From: an uncultured Clostridia bacterium
Lineage (GTDB): Bacteria; Bacillota; Clostridia; Christensenellales; Borkfalkiaceae
NCBI GenBank assembly: GCA_947631195.1
Contig: CANRKK010000006.1
Location: 25,369-89,368, forward strand
Direction of reading: 5' to 3'
Length of the DNA: 64,000 nt
Below are positions 50,099-57,924 of the stretch, piece by piece. Below the pieces are notes generated by a model. The model was not told the DNA's origin. It saw nothing but the letters and a program-made list of their open reading frames with translations, and ran no database searches. Position 1 is the stretch's first letter. Every line of letters begins with the position of its first letter. The position numbers and the translations under genes were made by a program.

Positions 50099-50640
50099 TT
50101 TTTGCACCCCAAAATGTAAATTCCCGCCGCGAACAGAGTGGAAAAGGCCGTGCAAATAAGCGACGGCCAAAATATATCCGCAGCCGCCGCGCTCCCCGCC
50201 GCCGCCCTCAGCGCGATGACGGTGGTGGGCACAATCTGCACGGACGTGGCGTTAATTATAAACAGCAATTTTTGCGCAAAGTCGTTGTTTTCCTTTTCGA
50301 GTTCCAAAATGGCCCTCACCGCGTAGGGCGTGGCCGCGCCGCCAATCCCCAAAAGATTGCACGATAAATTCATTGCCAGATTTTCGTTGGCCGCGCCGCT
50401 CTCCGTTTTGAACAGCCTCTTTGTCAGCGGTTTAAGCCCCCTCGCCGCCGCGCGCGAAAGCCCGCTCTGTTCGGCCACGCGCGAAAGCCCCATCCACACC
50501 GCGTATATGCAAAACAGCGTGACGGCCATTTTAAGCGATTTTTCCGCCCCGCCGAGGAGCGCGGGCAGCACGTTTTGCGGGTCGCAAAATGCGAGAACGG
50601 CGAGCGAAAATAAGAATATCACCGTAAAAACAGCGTTCAT
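50086..50640 (-). CDS. spmA: Spore maturation protein A
   Basis: 184 residues. Partner of SpmB, with conserved LSCNLLGIGGAATPYAVRA and INATSVQIVPTTVIALR. No Shine-Dalgarno is seen. A perfect 7-bp inverted repeat (CATAAAC-TAT-GTTTATG, 50638-50654) covers the start codon and could be an operator or a coincidence. Expression is expected in the sporulating cell, but I could not assign a sigma-E or sigma-G promoter with confidence. Confidence 0.93.
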   Translation of the reverse strand: MNAVFTVIFLFSLAVLAFCDPQNVLPALLGGAEKSLKMAVTLFCIYAVWMGLSRVAEQSGLSRAAARGLKPLTKRLFKTESGAANENLAMNLSCNLLGIGGAATPYAVRAILELEKENNDFAQKLLFIINATSVQIVPTTVIALRAAAGSAAAADIFWPSLICTAFSTLFAAGIYILGCKKWRL

Positions 50641-50686
50641 AAACTATGTTTATGAGTTTAAATTTCAAGTTATTCTCCATATACGT

Positions 50687-50715
50687 TTTACAACTCCGAA
50701 AATAAATGATATACT
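50687..50715 (+). promoter_or_regulatory. metG promoter
   Basis: TTTACA (50687-50692), 17 bp, TATACT (50710-50715). The leader is about 24 nt. Confidence 0.7.
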
Positions 50716-50745
50716 TAATAAAAATTATTTTAAAGAAGAAATCAT

Positions 50746-52743
50746 ATGTCTGAAAAATTCTATCTTACCACCGCAATCACCTACACTTCGGGCAAGCCCC
50801 ACATCGGCAACACCTACGAGATAATTTTAAGCGACGCCATAGCCCGCTTCAAGCGCATGCAGGGTTACGACGTGTTTTTTATGACGGGCACCGACGAACA
50901 CGGCTTAAAAGTGGAGCAAAAGGCCAAGGACAAGGGGGTCAGCCCGCAGGAGTTCGTCGACGGCGTTGTGGACGTGATAAAAAAGATTTGGGACGGAATG
51001 GATATCAGCTACAATAAATTCATCCGCACCACCGACGGTTATCACGTTGCCGCCGTGCAAAAGATATTTAAAAAATTCTACGAACAGGGCGATATCTACA
51101 AGGGCTCGTACGAGGGCTTATATTGCACCCCTTGCGAAAGTTTTTGGTCCGAGAGCCAGCTTGTAAACGGCCGCTGCCCCGACTGCGGCAGGGAGGTAAA
51201 GCCCGCCAAAGAGGAGGCGTACTTCTTCAAAATGGGCAAATACGCCAACCGCCTCGTGCAGCACATACTCACCCACCCCGAATTTATCCGCCCCGTATCG
51301 AGAAAGCGGGAGATGATGAATAACTTTTTGCTTGCCGACGAATTTATAGGCAAGTCCGACGGCGAGCTTTTAAAGGCGGCCGAGAGCGGCGAACTCAAAA
51401 CCAAGTTGCAGGATTTGTGCGTGTCCCGATCCACGTTCAAGTGGGGCATACCCGTGGACTTTGACTCAAAGCACGTCGTGTACGTCTGGCTGGACGCGTT
51501 GAACAACTATATCACGGGCGTGGGCTACGACCCCGAAACCCCCGCCGAAACCTATAAAAAATATTGGCCCGCCGACGTGCACATAATCGGCAAGGACATA
51601 ATAAGATTCCACACCATATATTGGCCCATATTCTTAATGGCGCTGGGCGAGCCGCTGCCGAAGAGCGTGTTCGGCCACGGCTGGCTGTTGCAGGGGGGCG
51701 ACAAGATGTCCAAGTCCAAGGGCAACGTTCTGTACGCCGACGACCTTGCGGGGATATTCGGCACGGACGCAGTGCGCTACTTCGTCCTGCACGAAATGCC
51801 CTACGCCGACGACGGCATAATAACGTGGGAACTTATGTGCGAGCGTGTCAATTCCGACCTTGCCAACACTTTGGGCAACCTCGTCAAGCGCACCGTCGCC
51901 ATGACCAACCAATATTTGGGCGGCGTTGCAAAAAATTCAGGGGTTTCGGGCGAACCCGACGGCGATTTCATCTCCGCGGTATCATCAACCTGCGGCAAGG
52001 TGACGGCGGCGATGGAGGAGTACAGGGTGGCCGACGCGTTGGACGCGGTGATATCCCTTTTCCGCCGCGCCAACAAGTATATAGACGAAACAACGCCGTG
52101 GATCCTTGCAAAGGACCCCGCCGCAAAGCCCCGCCTTTCCGCCGTTTTATACAATCTGTTATCGGCAATAGATATAGGCGCAAACCTCATAAAGCCCTTT
52201 ATGCCCCGCACTTCGCAGAAGATTTTTGCCGAGACGGGCGCGCGCGAGCGGGACTTCGAAACGCTTCAAACTTTTGCATACACCCCCGAATATGCCGTAA
52301 CCAACGCGCCTTCGACGCTGTTTGAAAGGATTAAGTTCGAGGATATAAAGCCCAAAATCGCTGAAATCGAGGCGGCGCAGGCTGCCGAAAACGCGCCCGC
52401 CCCCGAAGAGGAGCAAAAGGCGCAGATAACGATAGACGATTTTGCCAAAGTAGACATGCGCGTGGGCACGGTAATTGCCTGCGAGGCGGTAAAAAAGAGT
52501 AAACTTCTGCACGAAACCATAAGAGTGGGGGGCCGCACGCTCTCCGTGCTGTCGGGCATAGCCAAGTACTATACGCCCGAGGAAATGGTCGGCAAAAAGG
52601 TAATAGTCGTGGTAAATCTCCCCCCGCGCGAGATGAAGGGCATTATGTCCGAGGGCATGATAGTCTGCGCCGAGGGCCCCGACGGTACTCTCTCCGTGGT
52701 TTCGCCCGAAAAGGATATCCCCGACGGGAGCGCTCTGTCGTGA
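50746..52743 (+). CDS. metG: Methionyl-tRNA synthetase with C-terminal tRNA-binding domain
   Basis: 665 residues. Class I synthetase: HIGH-type GKPHIGNTYE at the N terminus, one zinc knuckle (CTPCESFW, then CPDC), KMSKSKGNV near residue 319, and a C-terminal Trbp111-like OB domain (about 555-665, VDMRVGTVIACEAV, LPPREMKGIMSEGM). This is the MetG1 form with the fused dimerisation domain. Downstream tatD overlaps its stop, as in the Bacillus metS-yabD region. Confidence 0.97.
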   Translation: MSEKFYLTTAITYTSGKPHIGNTYEIILSDAIARFKRMQGYDVFFMTGTDEHGLKVEQKAKDKGVSPQEFVDGVVDVIKKIWDGMDISYNKFIRTTDGYHVAAVQKIFKKFYEQGDIYKGSYEGLYCTPCESFWSESQLVNGRCPDCGREVKPAKEEAYFFKMGKYANRLVQHILTHPEFIRPVSRKREMMNNFLLADEFIGKSDGELLKAAESGELKTKLQDLCVSRSTFKWGIPVDFDSKHVVYVWLDALNNYITGVGYDPETPAETYKKYWPADVHIIGKDIIRFHTIYWPIFLMALGEPLPKSVFGHGWLLQGGDKMSKSKGNVLYADDLAGIFGTDAVRYFVLHEMPYADDGIITWELMCERVNSDLANTLGNLVKRTVAMTNQYLGGVAKNSGVSGEPDGDFISAVSSTCGKVTAAMEEYRVADALDAVISLFRRANKYIDETTPWILAKDPAAKPRLSAVLYNLLSAIDIGANLIKPFMPRTSQKIFAETGARERDFETLQTFAYTPEYAVTNAPSTLFERIKFEDIKPKIAEIEAAQAAENAPAPEEEQKAQITIDDFAKVDMRVGTVIACEAVKKSKLLHETIRVGGRTLSVLSGIAKYYTPEEMVGKKVIVVVNLPPREMKGIMSEGMIVCAEGPDGTLSVVSPEKDIPDGSALS

Positions 52744-53522
52744 AATATATAGACGTTCACTGCCATTTAGACGGCGATTGCTACGGCAATATCCCCGATC
52801 TAATCAAAAAAACCGAGGATTGCGGCGTTGAAAAAATCATTGCCGCGGGATACGACCTTTCAACGAGCGAGCTGTTCGCAAACTATGCAAAAAAATATCC
52901 TTCGGTGTATTTTACGGCGGGCTTTCACCCCACCGAACTGCATAAATTGCGGGAGGGCGACCTCAAAATCATAGCCGAGCTCGCCGCCGAACCTAAGTGC
53001 GTGGCGATAGGGGAGATAGGATTGGACTACCACTATCCCCAAACCAACGCGGAATTGCAGCAAAAAATGTTTGTAAAACAGCTTGAACTTGCCTGCTCGC
53101 TGGGTCTGCCCGTGCAGATACATTCCCGCGATTGCGCAGGGGATATGTGCCAAATACTTAATAAAAACGCCCCGCTTTTAACAAACGGCGCGCTGTTGCA
53201 CTGCTATTCCCACTCGACCGAGATCGCGCTGGAACTTCAAAAGCTCGGCATATATTTTTCCTTCGGCGGCACAAGCACGTGGCAGGGCAGCAAAAAGGCG
53301 AGGCGGACCATTGCCGCGCTGGCGGAGGACAGGCTTCTGACCGAAACTGACAGCCCCTATCTGCCGCCCAAGAGCCTCTACGGCGTCTTTCCCAACACCC
53401 CCGCGAGCATACCCGAAATTTTATGTAACATGGCGGAGGTACGCGGCGTCTCTGCGGAGCATATGGCGGAGGCCGTCTGGCAAAACGCGCACGCGCTGTT
53501 TACAAAACTTCAGAACGCTTAA
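52740..53522 (+). CDS. tatD: TatD family metal-dependent DNase
   Basis: 260 residues starting at GTG overlapping the metG stop (GTGA). TIM-barrel hydrolase with metal ligands in DVHCHLDG, the GEIGLDYHYP block, HSRDCAGD, HCYSHS and TETDSPYL. TatD proteins act as 3'-5' exonucleases in DNA repair. In Bacillus the next genes are yabE and rnmV before ksgA; here both are absent and a possibly structured 180-bp gap is present instead. Confidence 0.95.
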   Translation: MKYIDVHCHLDGDCYGNIPDLIKKTEDCGVEKIIAAGYDLSTSELFANYAKKYPSVYFTAGFHPTELHKLREGDLKIIAELAAEPKCVAIGEIGLDYHYPQTNAELQQKMFVKQLELACSLGLPVQIHSRDCAGDMCQILNKNAPLLTNGALLHCYSHSTEIALELQKLGIYFSFGGTSTWQGSKKARRTIAALAEDRLLTETDSPYLPPKSLYGVFPNTPASIPEILCNMAEVRGVSAEHMAEAVWQNAHALFTKLQNA

Positions 53523-53531
53523 AATAAAATC

Positions 53532-53560
53532 AAAGCCCGCATAAAAATGTGGGCTTCTTT
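53532..53560 (+). terminator. metG-tatD terminator
   Basis: AAAGCCCGCA-TAAAAA-TGTGGGCTT followed by CTTT, just after the tatD stop. Confidence 0.75.
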
Positions 53561-53574
53561 ATCATAGGTAGGGC

Positions 53575-53690
53575 TTGAATTGCGCTCGGGCTACATAAAA
53601 GCGTCAATAGCGATTATGCGTCGCCGGGCAACCAAGACGGTAAACCTTACGTTTACGCTAATAGTTTGCGACGGAAAACCCGATACATAC
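53575..53690 (+). other. Candidate structured RNA leader upstream of ksgA
   Basis: Nested complementary segments: TCGGG (near 53586) with CCCGA (near 53679), CGTCGC (near 53609) with GCGACG (near 53668), and a GTAAAC-CTTAC-GTTTAC hairpin (53640-53656). The gap has no ORF and separates tatD from ksgA. No known riboswitch consensus was recognised on reading. Pairings of this size can arise by chance. Confidence 0.4.
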
Positions 53691-53711
53691 CCACAAAACG
53701 GCGGCTAAATT

Positions 53712-54542
53712 ATGGAAAACGATGTAAAAACAACCTTAAAGGAGACGGGCTTCGGCTTTAAAAAGAGTCTCGGCCAAAACTTTATCACCGACAAAAATCT
53801 TCTCGAAGCGATAGTGGCTGACGCGGGCGTCGCGAAGGACGACGTCGTGGTGGAGATTGGCTGCGGCGCGGGCACTTTGACCCGCGCTATAGCCGCGCGC
53901 GCAAAAAAGGTCATAGGCTTTGAAATCGACCGCTCCTTAAAGCCCGTTCTGGAGCGCACTCTTTCGGGCGTAAACAATGCCGAAATTATTTTCAAGGATT
54001 TTTTAAAGGCCGATTTAAGCGACATAGAGGCCGAAACGGGGGAATATTCGGTGGTCGCAAACCTGCCCTACTACGTCACAACCCCCCTGATAAGCAAGAT
54101 TTTAGAGGAGGGCAAGCTGTGCAAAAGCCTCACCGTCATGGTGCAGGAGGAGGTGGCCCAAAGATTCTGCGCGGCCGCAAACACCCCCGAATATGGCGCA
54201 ATCACCGCAATTATAGCCCTCTATGCCTCGGCAAAAATCGTCCGTTTCGTCCCGCGCGAGGCGTTCACTCCCCGCCCCAACGTGGACAGCGCGGTGGTGC
54301 GGCTCACGGTGGAAAAATCGAGGCTGCCCGTCTCGGACGGCGCATTATATAAAAAGGTAGTGCACGCCGCCTTTTTGTCGCGGCGGAAAACTCTTGCAAA
54401 CAACTTAATGCGCGCTTTCGGCTATTCCCGCGCGCAGGCGGAGGGGATTTTAACCTCCTGCGGCATAGACCCGATGGCCCGCGGCGAAACGCTCTCCCCC
54501 GGGGACTTCGCCCTGCTTGCAAACAAAATTTCAAAGCCGTAA
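53712..54542 (+). CDS. rsmA: 16S rRNA dimethyladenosine transferase
   Basis: 276 residues. KsgA methylates two adjacent adenines in 16S helix 45 late in 30S assembly. SAM-binding VVEIGCGAGTLTRAIA, the FKDFL acidic loop and the catalytic NLPYYVTTPL are intact, followed by the C-terminal FLSRRKTLANNL. It usually follows rnmV, which is absent here. Confers kasugamycin sensitivity when functional. Confidence 0.96.
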   Translation: MENDVKTTLKETGFGFKKSLGQNFITDKNLLEAIVADAGVAKDDVVVEIGCGAGTLTRAIAARAKKVIGFEIDRSLKPVLERTLSGVNNAEIIFKDFLKADLSDIEAETGEYSVVANLPYYVTTPLISKILEEGKLCKSLTVMVQEEVAQRFCAAANTPEYGAITAIIALYASAKIVRFVPREAFTPRPNVDSAVVRLTVEKSRLPVSDGALYKKVVHAAFLSRRKTLANNLMRAFGYSRAQAEGILTSCGIDPMARGETLSPGDFALLANKISKP

Positions 54543-54639
54543 AAAAATTTCAAACATTATATGCAACCCTCCAAAAAATTGTTCTACACTGCTTGTCCCG
54601 CTCATATATTAAAATAGACTTTAAAATTCGGAGGACATT

Positions 54640-55374
54640 ATGCAGGATTTAGACTACGCGGAGATGCTTGAAATTCCCGTCAGCACGGTAACAGTAACAA
54701 AGAAGAAGGGCTTTTTCCGCCGCCGCGCGAAGCCGCGCGACAATTTGAAGGAACGCGTCGTGGACAGCGTAAACGAGCGCGTAGGCGCCTATGTGGAGGG
54801 GGAGGACCTCTCCGATCCCCCCGCAAAACAGTCGGACAAAGCGCTTAGATTCGGCAAGGACAGGGAGAGCATGGTCCTTTTCGGCGAAATGGCCGCGGTG
54901 TGCCTCATCGCAATGGCTATTTTCCTCACCAATATATTTATGCCCAACAGCGCGATAAACACCTTTATATCCTCCCTCGTAAATCCCGCAAAGGAGACGG
55001 TCGAACCGCAGTACAACGAGTTTACGTTATCTTCCGTAGTGGGCGCGGGGTCGTCTGCCGAAGTGCTTTTATCCGACGACGGCGTTCTCTCCTTCACGGC
55101 CGAGGGCACGGTATATCCCGTCTGCGACGGCAAAATTGCGGCGGTCACCCTCCAGAACGACAGCTATGTAGTAAAAATCGCGCACACGTCCGAGTTTTCC
55201 AGCGTAATAACGGGTCTCACCAACGTGTACTACGGCGTGGGCGACAAGGTGTACGGCACCCTGCCCTTTGCCTATACGGACGGCGCGGGCGAAGTGACGG
55301 TGTCCCTCTATAACGGCGGCGAACTCATAGACGGCTTAACGCTTTCGGGCGCCGTCCCCGTCTGGAAAGCGTGA
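54640..55374 (+). CDS. SpoIVFA-like membrane protein with degenerate M23 domain
   Basis: 244 residues. A basic cytoplasmic N-terminal part (KKKGFFRRRAKPR), one TM helix (about 88-105) and an extracytoplasmic LytM/M23-like fold (GTVYPVCDGKIAAVTLQNDS, then VGDKVYGTLPFAYTDG). The zinc ligands HxxxD and HxH of active M23 peptidases are missing, as in SpoIVFA and SpoIIQ. Its stop overlaps the start of an M50 protease gene, which is the layout of spoIVFA-spoIVFB. By analogy it would hold the protease in the outer forespore membrane. Sequence similarity is only in pattern. Confidence 0.75.
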   Translation: MQDLDYAEMLEIPVSTVTVTKKKGFFRRRAKPRDNLKERVVDSVNERVGAYVEGEDLSDPPAKQSDKALRFGKDRESMVLFGEMAAVCLIAMAIFLTNIFMPNSAINTFISSLVNPAKETVEPQYNEFTLSSVVGAGSSAEVLLSDDGVLSFTAEGTVYPVCDGKIAAVTLQNDSYVVKIAHTSEFSSVITGLTNVYYGVGDKVYGTLPFAYTDGAGEVTVSLYNGGELIDGLTLSGAVPVWKA

Positions 55375-56171
55375 AAATAACCGTCCATCCCCTGTTTTTT
55401 GCGGCAGGAATACTCACCGCGGTATTCGGCGGATTCCCCGTATTCATCATATGCGCGCTGACCGCACTCCTGCACGAGTGCGGTCATATCTTTTGCGCCG
55501 GGCGATTGGGCTTCGAGTGCGATAAAATAAGCCTTATGCCCTACGGGGCCGCCGCCGTCTGCAACATAGAGGGCATATCCCCGCGGGACGAAATCGCGCT
55601 CGCCCTCGCGGGCCCCGCCGTAAATTTCTTTTTATGCGTGGGGGTGGCGGGTCTGTGGTGGTTTGCGCCCGAAACCTACGCCTATACCGACCTCATTTTT
55701 TACGCCAACGCCGCCATGCTTATACTCAATCTTCTGCCCGCGTATCCCCTTGACGGCGGCAGGATTTTAAGGTGCCTTTTAAGCCTTTTTTTAAAGCCGA
55801 AAACCGCGGAAATCTCAACACGTATCGTTAGTTTGGCCGTTGTCGCGGCTTTGATTGCCGCGTATTTTTGCGCGGCGCGCAACTTCACCCTTTTGACCGT
55901 CGCCGCCTTTTTGCTGTGTTCCGCGCTCACAAAGTCCCCGCCCGCCCGCAAAATAGATTTTTCCCTCCGCAAAAAGAAACGCGGCAGGGAGATAAAGTAC
56001 GTAATTTTAAGCGAAAACTCAACATATAAGGACGCTTTGCGCTTTATGGACGGCAGCCGCTATCTGGTCATACAGATTTACGAAAACGAAAAATTCCTCG
56101 ATGAAATAACCGAGGACGAACTCTGCAAAAAGCTGCAAAACAGCAACCTGTATGATAAAATAATAGACTAA
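55371..56171 (+). CDS. spoIVFB: SpoIVFB-like intramembrane metalloprotease (M50)
   Basis: 266 residues, GTG start overlapping the previous stop (GTGA). The site-2 protease zinc motif is HECGH (35-39) and the third ligand lies in LLPAYPLDGG (Asp128). About six TM helices are followed by a C-terminal CBS-like domain (YVILSENSTYKDALRFMDGS), as in SpoIVFB, where it senses ATP. In Bacillus it cleaves pro-sigma-K. Whether sigma-K is the target here cannot be seen. It is convergent with the next gene, overlapping it by 4 bp. Confidence 0.85.
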   Translation: MKITVHPLFFAAGILTAVFGGFPVFIICALTALLHECGHIFCAGRLGFECDKISLMPYGAAAVCNIEGISPRDEIALALAGPAVNFFLCVGVAGLWWFAPETYAYTDLIFYANAAMLILNLLPAYPLDGGRILRCLLSLFLKPKTAEISTRIVSLAVVAALIAAYFCAARNFTLLTVAAFLLCSALTKSPPARKIDFSLRKKKRGREIKYVILSENSTYKDALRFMDGSRYLVIQIYENEKFLDEITEDELCKKLQNSNLYDKIID

Positions 56172-56842
56172 CGCTGCAAAAACCTGCCGCAAAACACCTG
56201 CTCGTCGATGTCGCCTTTCAGCACGCACTCGCAGGCCTTCACGCCCAGCGCAACGCCGTCCTCCAAAAGCCCCGCAAACAGCGAAAAGTCATAGTCGCAC
56301 TTGTACGTCTGTTTTTTGTTTCTGTAAAGGTATCTGGTGTAGGCAAAGTGCCGTTTTAGGCATCTTTCCACGCCCGTCACCGTAACGGTGGACTCCACAA
56401 GTTTGACCGTGTCGTAAATCGCGCTCGTGCACTGCAAGATGTGTTCTTTTGGCAGAATGGTGCGGCGCACGCGGTAAAATTTGCTGGCGTACAGGCCGAT
56501 GTCCTTTTCGAAATTCTGGTGCGCAAAGGGCGATTTTTTGCCCTCGCAATAGGCGTAGACGGCAGGGTGCAGGGTGCAGTCCATCGCAAAGTGCGTCGCA
56601 AACCCCGCCGCATAGGAGAGGTTGCCCGTATAAAGCCGCCTGAAAAGGTCCGCGGGCGATTTCTCGTGCAAATCCCGCCCGAGGTTGCTCTTTGACCACT
56701 TAATATTATAGGCGAAGAACACGTCTCCGCCCTGCGCTCCGAGGATATACAAATCCCTCGATTTAATCTTGTACTTAAGTTCGCCGTCCAGCCGCTCGTA
56801 TATCTTGTCGGCCGCTATGACGTGCGTAAAATAATCGGGCAT
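56168..56842 (-). CDS. Zinc-dependent phospholipase C family protein
   Basis: 224 residues. It begins MPDYFTHVIAADKI and carries GAQGGDVFFAYN, then ATHFAMDCTLHPAVYAY: the His and Asp pattern of the Zn_dep_PLPC family. There is no signal peptide, unlike secreted clostridial alpha-toxin, so it is probably an intracellular relative of unknown substrate. The start lies 1 bp after the ogg stop, giving translational coupling. Confidence 0.8.
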   Translation of the reverse strand: MPDYFTHVIAADKIYERLDGELKYKIKSRDLYILGAQGGDVFFAYNIKWSKSNLGRDLHEKSPADLFRRLYTGNLSYAAGFATHFAMDCTLHPAVYAYCEGKKSPFAHQNFEKDIGLYASKFYRVRRTILPKEHILQCTSAIYDTVKLVESTVTVTGVERCLKRHFAYTRYLYRNKKQTYKCDYDFSLFAGLLEDGVALGVKACECVLKGDIDEQVFCGRFLQR

Positions 56843-56843
56843 A

Positions 56844-57668
56844 CTATAAGTTTAGCCGTTTTCCGTAAAATAAATACTGCTGCATATAGCCCGAATTTTC
56901 CCCGAACGTCTCCAAAAAGAAGCTGCAAATCTTGTTTCTGTCCGTAAGGGTGCCGCCGAAGTCCTCGCGGTAAATTTTTTCTATCCAGGTGTCCACGGGG
57001 AAGCTGTCCCTGCGCGAAAAGCCGAACAGCGCGATGCAGTCGGCAACCTTCCCGCCTATGCCCTTATAGCCCGTCAGGGCCTTTTTTAGTTCATACGTGT
57101 TGAGTTTTTCAAGATTTTCAATGCCTTCCGCGCAAATTCTTTTGGCCGTTTCGTCAATGTACGCGTCGCGGTAGCCGCAGCCCGCCCGCCTGAAAAATTC
57201 AACGCCCGCCGAGGCAAGCGCGGCGCAGGAGGGGAACGCCGAATATTCCTTGCCCAAAAATTCCCTCTTTTCGCCGAGCTCCGCGCATATTTTGGAAATT
57301 ATTCCCTTTATCCGCGGGATATTGTTGTTTTGCGAAATTATAAAGGAGAAGATCATTTCCTCCTTTTGCTGGTTTAAAAGCCTCAGTCCCGAGCAGGCCG
57401 CCGCGCTCCGCGTAAGCAGGGGCACGTTGTAGCCCTGCGCCCTTTTTACAATCTCCGAATAGTCCCGCGCGAGGTCGAAAAAGTTATAAAAATATTCGCC
57501 GTCTTGGCTCTCGACGAAGGTAGTTTTCCCGTCGGAGTGCACATAGCACGCCTTGTCTCCCGAGCAGACGAAAAAGCCCTCCCCGAACGGTTCAAACCTG
57601 AAAATCTGTCCGCAATCGAGGGTGTGCAGTGGGTTAAAATATTTTGCGTCGTATGTAATTATATCCAT
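56844..57668 (-). CDS. ogg: 8-oxoguanine DNA glycosylase (OGG1 type)
   Basis: 274 residues. An OGG N-terminal domain (FNPLHTLDCGQIFRFEPF) and HhH-GPD fold with GYKGIGGKVADCIALFGF hold the catalytic Lys207, and SFPVDTW holds Asp226. It excises 8-oxoguanine opposite C by a Schiff-base mechanism. OGG1-type enzymes are less common in bacteria than MutM but recur in Clostridia. It is co-directional with a small upstream TM protein and the PLC-like gene. Confidence 0.92.
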   Translation of the reverse strand: MDIITYDAKYFNPLHTLDCGQIFRFEPFGEGFFVCSGDKACYVHSDGKTTFVESQDGEYFYNFFDLARDYSEIVKRAQGYNVPLLTRSAAACSGLRLLNQQKEEMIFSFIISQNNNIPRIKGIISKICAELGEKREFLGKEYSAFPSCAALASAGVEFFRRAGCGYRDAYIDETAKRICAEGIENLEKLNTYELKKALTGYKGIGGKVADCIALFGFSRRDSFPVDTWIEKIYREDFGGTLTDRNKICSFFLETFGENSGYMQQYLFYGKRLNL

Positions 57669-57686
57669 ATATGCCAGCCTTGCCCG

Positions 57687-57857
57687 TCAAAACAGCCCGC
57701 AGCCGCGCGCTATGACGATGAGCGGAAAGGCCACAAGGAGGGCCGCCCCCGCAAAGACGAGCAGTCCTATCAAAACGCCGCGCTTTATTTTGGCGTTCTT
57801 TTTTTGTTTTTCGCCGTCGTTTCCGTCCTTTTGTCCGTCCATAATTTCACCGTCCAT
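57687..57857 (-). CDS. Small single-TM protein
   Basis: 56 residues from ATG 57857, or 51 from ATG 57842, which has a GGTGA-like site. The sequence is a polar, Asp/Lys-rich N terminus (DGQKDGNDGEKQKKNAKIKR) and one C-terminal helix (GVLIGLLVFAGAALLVAFPLI). A strong promoter lies directly upstream, with the predicted start near 57855-57857, so the choice of start codon depends on the exact 5' end. It shares its intergenic promoter region with gerAA. Function unknown. Confidence 0.55.
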   Translation of the reverse strand: MDGEIMDGQKDGNDGEKQKKNAKIKRGVLIGLLVFAGAALLVAFPLIVIARGCGLF

Positions 57858-57861
57858 AATT

Positions 57862-57890
57862 TTTATACCTTCCCGCGCCCCGCCTGTCAA
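57862..57890 (-). promoter_or_regulatory. Promoter of the small TM protein-ogg-PLC operon
   Basis: On the minus strand TTGACA (57885-57890), 17 bp, TATAAA (57862-57867). Confidence 0.8.
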
Positions 57891-57924
57891 GTATTTTTTG
57901 TAATTTTTTACTTAAAATATTGCT

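Noticed and set aside
53575..53690. c-di-GMP, SAM or T-box riboswitch upstream of ksgA
   Set aside because: The conserved cores of these classes were looked for by eye and not found; only generic pairing remains.
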